Part shown: in pieces, positions 6,001 through 8,083 of the stretch | Position numbering within the stretch: the stretch's first letter is position 1 | How the letters are laid out: every line of letters starts with the position of its first letter | NCBI GenBank assembly: GCA_903949225.1 | Contig: CAJAYZ010000543.1 | Span: 1-8,083 of the forward strand | DNA length: 8,083 nt | Direction: 5' to 3' | Source of the DNA: an uncultured Planctomycetaceae bacterium | Lineage (GTDB): Bacteria; Planctomycetota; Planctomycetia; Pirellulales; UBA1268 | The notes under the pieces: generated by a model | The model's input: the letters and a program-made list of their open reading frames with translations, nothing else | What the model was told of the DNA's origin: nothing | Database searches by the model: none | Program-made: the position numbers and the translations under genes

Positions 6001-6228
6001 ATGCCCAACGCCTTCGATCCGTACCGCGAAGCGCTCGTCGTGGAACAGCACACGGAATGGCCCGAGGAGTACGAGGACTGGTCGGCGGCCGACAAGGCCA
6101 AGGCCGCGTCGCTGCTCCACGCCAGCCCCACGGAGGCGGCCGATCTGGACTATCTCCGTCAGCACTCCGGGTTTGCCCGCGTGATCCGCGTCACGGCGGA
6201 TGACATCGAACGAGTGAGCGTCGCCTGA
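6001..6228 (+). CDS. Conserved small protein of unknown function, 75 residues
   Basis: Function unknown; a small, acidic, soluble protein with no signal peptide or membrane helix. It begins MPNAFDPYREALVVEQHTEW and continues with PEEYEDWSAADKAKAASLLH and a C-terminal part GFARVIRVTADDIERV. The pattern (DPYREALV, then WPEEY, then a TGF/SGF plus VT.DDIERV end) resembles from memory a family found only in planctomycetes. The ATG at 6001 has TAGGAG nine bases upstream, a strong site. The stop TGA is followed after one base by the GTG of aroB, so the two genes are almost certainly co-transcribed and probably translationally coupled. A role linked to the shikimate pathway cannot be claimed from this alone. 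Confidence 0.85.
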   Translation: MPNAFDPYREALVVEQHTEWPEEYEDWSAADKAKAASLLHASPTEAADLDYLRQHSGFARVIRVTADDIERVSVA

Positions 6229-6229
6229 C

Positions 6230-7327
6230 GTGGCCGTCACCGTCGTTCCCGTCGAACTCGCAGAACGCTCCTACGAGATCACCATCGGCCCCGGCGTGCT
6301 CGCTTCGGCGGGGTCTGCGCTCAAGGCAGCGGGCGCCCGCCGGGCCGTGATCATCGCCGACAGCGGCGTTCTCGCGACGCACGCCGCTGCCATCGACGGA
6401 TCGCTGCGGCACGCCGGGATCAACACCCTCACGATCCCCGTCCAGCGGGGCGAGGCGTCGAAGTCGGTGTCCGAGGCGGCCCGTCTTTGGGAGGCCCTTG
6501 CGGCGGCGAATGTCGACCGCGGCACGCATGTGGTCGCCGTCGGGGGCGGGGTGGTCGGCGATCTGGCCGGCTTCGTCGCCGCCAGCTTCGCCCGCGGCTT
6601 GCCGGTCTGGCAGGTGCCGACCACGCTGGTGGCTCAGGTCGACTCGGCGATCGGCGGCAAGACCGGGATCAACCTCCACGGTGGCAAAAACCTCGTCGGC
6701 GCGTTCTGGCAGCCGCGGGGAGTTCTGGCCGACACCGAAACCCTCGCCACGCTCCCGCCCCGTGAGTACATCAGCGGGCTGGCGGAAGTGGTGAAGTACG
6801 GCATGATCCTCGACCGCCAATTCCTGGAACGACTCGAGAGCCGCGCTGGGGCGATCCTCGCCCGCGAGCCAGCCGACGTCGAGGCTATCGTCGTTCGATC
6901 GGCATCGCTCAAGGCGTCGGTCGTCTCCCGCGACGAGTACGAACAGACCGGGCTCCGGGCGATCCTCAATTACGGCCACACCTTCGCCCACGCCTACGAA
7001 AACGCCCTCGGCTACGGCACGCTTCTCCACGGTGAGGCTGTCGCGATCGGCATGGCCGATGCCGCGGAACTCGCCGTCCGGCTCGGCCGGATCCCCGCCG
7101 AAATCGCCCGACGTCAGGACGCCCTCCTCACCGCCCTCCACCTGCCGGTGCGACTCCCTTCGGGCCCCGGGCCTTCGCCGGAGGAACTGGTGGCCCTGAT
7201 GGCCCGCGACAAGAAGACGCTCCACGGCAGACTCCGGTTCATCCTCTCCAAGCAACTCGGCGAGGTCGAACTCGTCGAAGGGATCGAACCATCGGTCGTG
7301 CTCGACGTGCTCGCTCGGATGCCGTGA
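6230..7327 (+). CDS. aroB: 3-dehydroquinate synthase
   Basis: Converts DAHP to 3-dehydroquinate, the second step of the shikimate pathway to aromatic amino acids, in the cytosol with NAD+ and a divalent metal (Zn or Co). The 365 residues match the family length. Visible motifs: NAD-binding VAVGGGVVGDLAGFVAASF at 102-120; PTTLVAQVDSAIGGKTGIN at 130-148; GGKNLVGAFWQP 151-162; and the metal ligands E186 (GLAEVVKYG), H250 (LNYGHTFAHAYE) and H267 (LLHGEAVAIGM). The active-site lysines K144, K153 and K189 are all present, so the enzyme should be active. The start is GTG at 6230, one base after the stop of the 75-residue gene; the residues after it (VTVVPVELAERSYEITIG) match the beginning of the family. 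No separate ribosome binding site is obvious, which agrees with coupling. A 417-residue opposite-strand frame is a shadow. Confidence 0.97.
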   Translation: MAVTVVPVELAERSYEITIGPGVLASAGSALKAAGARRAVIIADSGVLATHAAAIDGSLRHAGINTLTIPVQRGEASKSVSEAARLWEALAAANVDRGTHVVAVGGGVVGDLAGFVAASFARGLPVWQVPTTLVAQVDSAIGGKTGINLHGGKNLVGAFWQPRGVLADTETLATLPPREYISGLAEVVKYGMILDRQFLERLESRAGAILAREPADVEAIVVRSASLKASVVSRDEYEQTGLRAILNYGHTFAHAYENALGYGTLLHGEAVAIGMADAAELAVRLGRIPAEIARRQDALLTALHLPVRLPSGPGPSPEELVALMARDKKTLHGRLRFILSKQLGEVELVEGIEPSVVLDVLARMP

Positions 7328-7342
7328 GCTTCGTTTTCCAAA

Positions 7343-7366
7343 GCGCCGCCGCGACGAAGACGGCGC
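7343..7366 (-). terminator. Possible terminator for the collagen-like gene
   Basis: GCGCCG (7343-7348) is complementary to CGGCGC (7361-7366) with a 12-base loop. Read on the minus strand the stem is followed by TTTGG. It lies about 100 bases after the stop of the collagen-like gene, in the gap between two convergent genes. The T-run is short, so confidence is limited. Confidence 0.35.
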
Positions 7367-7390
7367 CCGCTTCGTGGTCATCAACGACCG

Positions 7391-7430
7391 CGGGGGTGAT
7401 GCTGGACCGCAAGGCCCCGCACCACCCCCG
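7391..7430. terminator. Hairpin between convergent aroB and collagen-like genes
   Basis: CGGGGGTG (7391-7398) pairs perfectly with CACCCCCG (7423-7430). After one mismatch the stem continues with TGC/GCA, giving a strong GC-rich hairpin. It stands in the 135-bp gap between two genes that point at each other, where a shared terminator is expected, but neither side has a T-run. Confidence 0.4.
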
Positions 7431-7462
7431 TCGGGTGTTGTCATTCGCAGAAGGAACGGCGA

Positions 7463-8083
7463 TCAGCGCCAATCCTTCCCCGGCAGCTTCGTCGGCCACT
7501 CGTCGTCGGTGAGCCACACGAGCGATGTCGACGTTGAAGCCAGGCCGGCGGCCTGCTTCGGCTGAGCGGCGGTGATCGCCGCCGAGCCCTCGGCATCGAC
7601 ACTGACACGGACCTGCTCGAAGTCGACGTCCGACGTGCACAGGCTCTGGTGACGGGCCGGCCGGAAGCCGACCGGCACCTTCCCGAGCACCGCATCGATC
7701 CGCTTCTTGCTCCGCAGCCCGGACAGCGAGAGCTCAACCGTGTCACCGACACGACGGAGCACCGCGTTGTCCAGACGGGCGGTATCGGGCAACTTCAGGA
7801 GCGCTGTGATGTCACGGGCACCAGTGCGGAGATCGCTCCCCGCAGGCCCCCGATCACCCTTCGGACCAGCCGGGCCGGCCACGCCAGCCTTGCCATCGAC
7901 GCCGTTCTTGCCGTCCTTCCCAGCAGGGCCCGCCACGCCAGCCTTGCCGTCGAGACCGTTCTTCCCGTCCTTGCCGGGCGCACCAGCCGGGCCGGCCTTC
8001 CCGTCGACGCCGTTCTTCCCGTCCTTGCCAGCAGGGCCGGCCACGCCAGCCTTGCCATCAAGGCCGTTCTTCCCGTCCTTGCC
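7463..8083 (-). CDS. Collagen-like repeat protein with phage-tail-fibre-like C-terminal domain, N-terminus outside window
   Basis: The last 206 residues are visible; the start lies beyond the right edge, and internal GTG codons are valines of the repeat rather than starts. Residues 1-82 (window numbering) are uninterrupted Gly-X-Y: four 18-residue units of the form GKDGKNGxDGKAGxAGxx, then GPKGDRGPAG. Lys-Gly-Asp and Lys-Asp pairs of this sort are known to stabilise bacterial collagen triple helices without hydroxyproline. The remaining 124 residues form a globular tail with TGARDITALL, LRRVGDTVELSLSGL, VPVGFRP, VRVSVDAEGSAAI and WLTDDEWPTKLPG. This order strongly recalls the C-terminal head of tail-fibre or minor tail proteins of tailed phages. 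A trimeric fibre is the likely structure, with the tail as trimerisation or binding head. It could be a surface protein of the host or part of a phage or phage-derived particle; no other phage gene is in view. Confidence 0.85.
   Translation of the reverse strand, partial: GKDGKNGLDGKAGVAGPAGKDGKNGVDGKAGPAGAPGKDGKNGLDGKAGVAGPAGKDGKNGVDGKAGVAGPAGPKGDRGPAGSDLRTGARDITALLKLPDTARLDNAVLRRVGDTVELSLSGLRSKKRIDAVLGKVPVGFRPARHQSLCTSDVDFEQVRVSVDAEGSAAITAAQPKQAAGLASTSTSLVWLTDDEWPTKLPGKDWR
7868..8083 (-). repeat. Tandem 54-bp repeats encoding Gly-X-Y units
   Basis: Four 54-bp copies lie end to end and continue to the window edge. Differences are mostly single bases, and at the protein level only Leu/Val at position 8 and Val/Pro or Pro/Ala near the end of the unit change. 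The first and third copies from the 5' side of the gene give the same 18-residue peptide, which hints at a 108-bp higher-order period and recent duplication. Confidence 0.9.

Noticed and set aside
5126..6184. Plus-strand frame of 352 residues spanning the membrane-protein gene, the divergent gap and the 75-residue gene
   Set aside because: It crosses a terminator, a promoter-like gap and two better supported genes.
6191..7444. Minus-strand frame of 417 residues opposite aroB
   Set aside because: AroB is certain from its metal and NAD motifs; the reverse frame is rich in charged residues with no domain and overlaps aroB almost completely.
7868..8083. Regular repeats that might suggest a CRISPR array
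   Set aside because: The repeats are contiguous 54-bp coding units with no unique spacers and translate to perfect Gly-X-Y.

Overview
The window looks like chromosomal DNA from a high-GC planctomycete, most likely of the Pirellulales type. I infer this from the strong G/C preference at third codon positions, a short Obg that ends after its GTPase domain, and three proteins (1999-3774, 5327-5914, 6001-6228) whose sequences resemble planctomycete-restricted 'conserved hypothetical' families as I remember them. No database search was possible.

Layout from left to right. Positions 1-1866 hold a minus-strand cluster read rpmA (ribosomal protein L27) -> obgE (Obg GTPase) -> coaX (type III pantothenate kinase). 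The gaps are 45 and 58 nt, and coaX is cut off by the left window edge. Upstream of rpmA, where rplU is often found, there is instead a 1.8-kb gene for a secreted or anchored protein of unknown function (1999-3774, minus). A 530-bp stretch with little convincing coding content follows (3775-4305); it contains a 10-bp direct repeat and one doubtful plus-strand ORF. Next come a lone ParA/Soj-type ATPase (4306-5148, minus) and a small one-helix membrane protein (5327-5914, minus) that ends in a good hairpin terminator. An 86-bp divergent gap then separates the minus-strand genes from a plus-strand pair: a 75-residue conserved small protein (6001-6228) and aroB, 3-dehydroquinate synthase (6230-7327), with one base between them. 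The right edge carries the 3' part of a minus-strand gene for a collagen-like protein (7463-8083+). It has perfect 18-residue Gly-X-Y repeats followed by a 124-residue globular tail that resembles the C-terminal head of phage tail-fibre proteins.

Functionally the window is mostly housekeeping: ribosome assembly (L27, Obg), coenzyme A synthesis (CoaX), aromatic amino-acid synthesis (AroB) and a chromosome-partition type ATPase. I see no CRISPR array, insertion sequence, tRNA, rRNA or defence cassette. The parts that deserve a second look are the collagen/phage-fibre hybrid, the altered G4 motif of Obg, the triplicated motif in the large secreted protein, and the unexplained gap around 4.0 kb. 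I found nothing that amounts to a convincing new multi-gene system.
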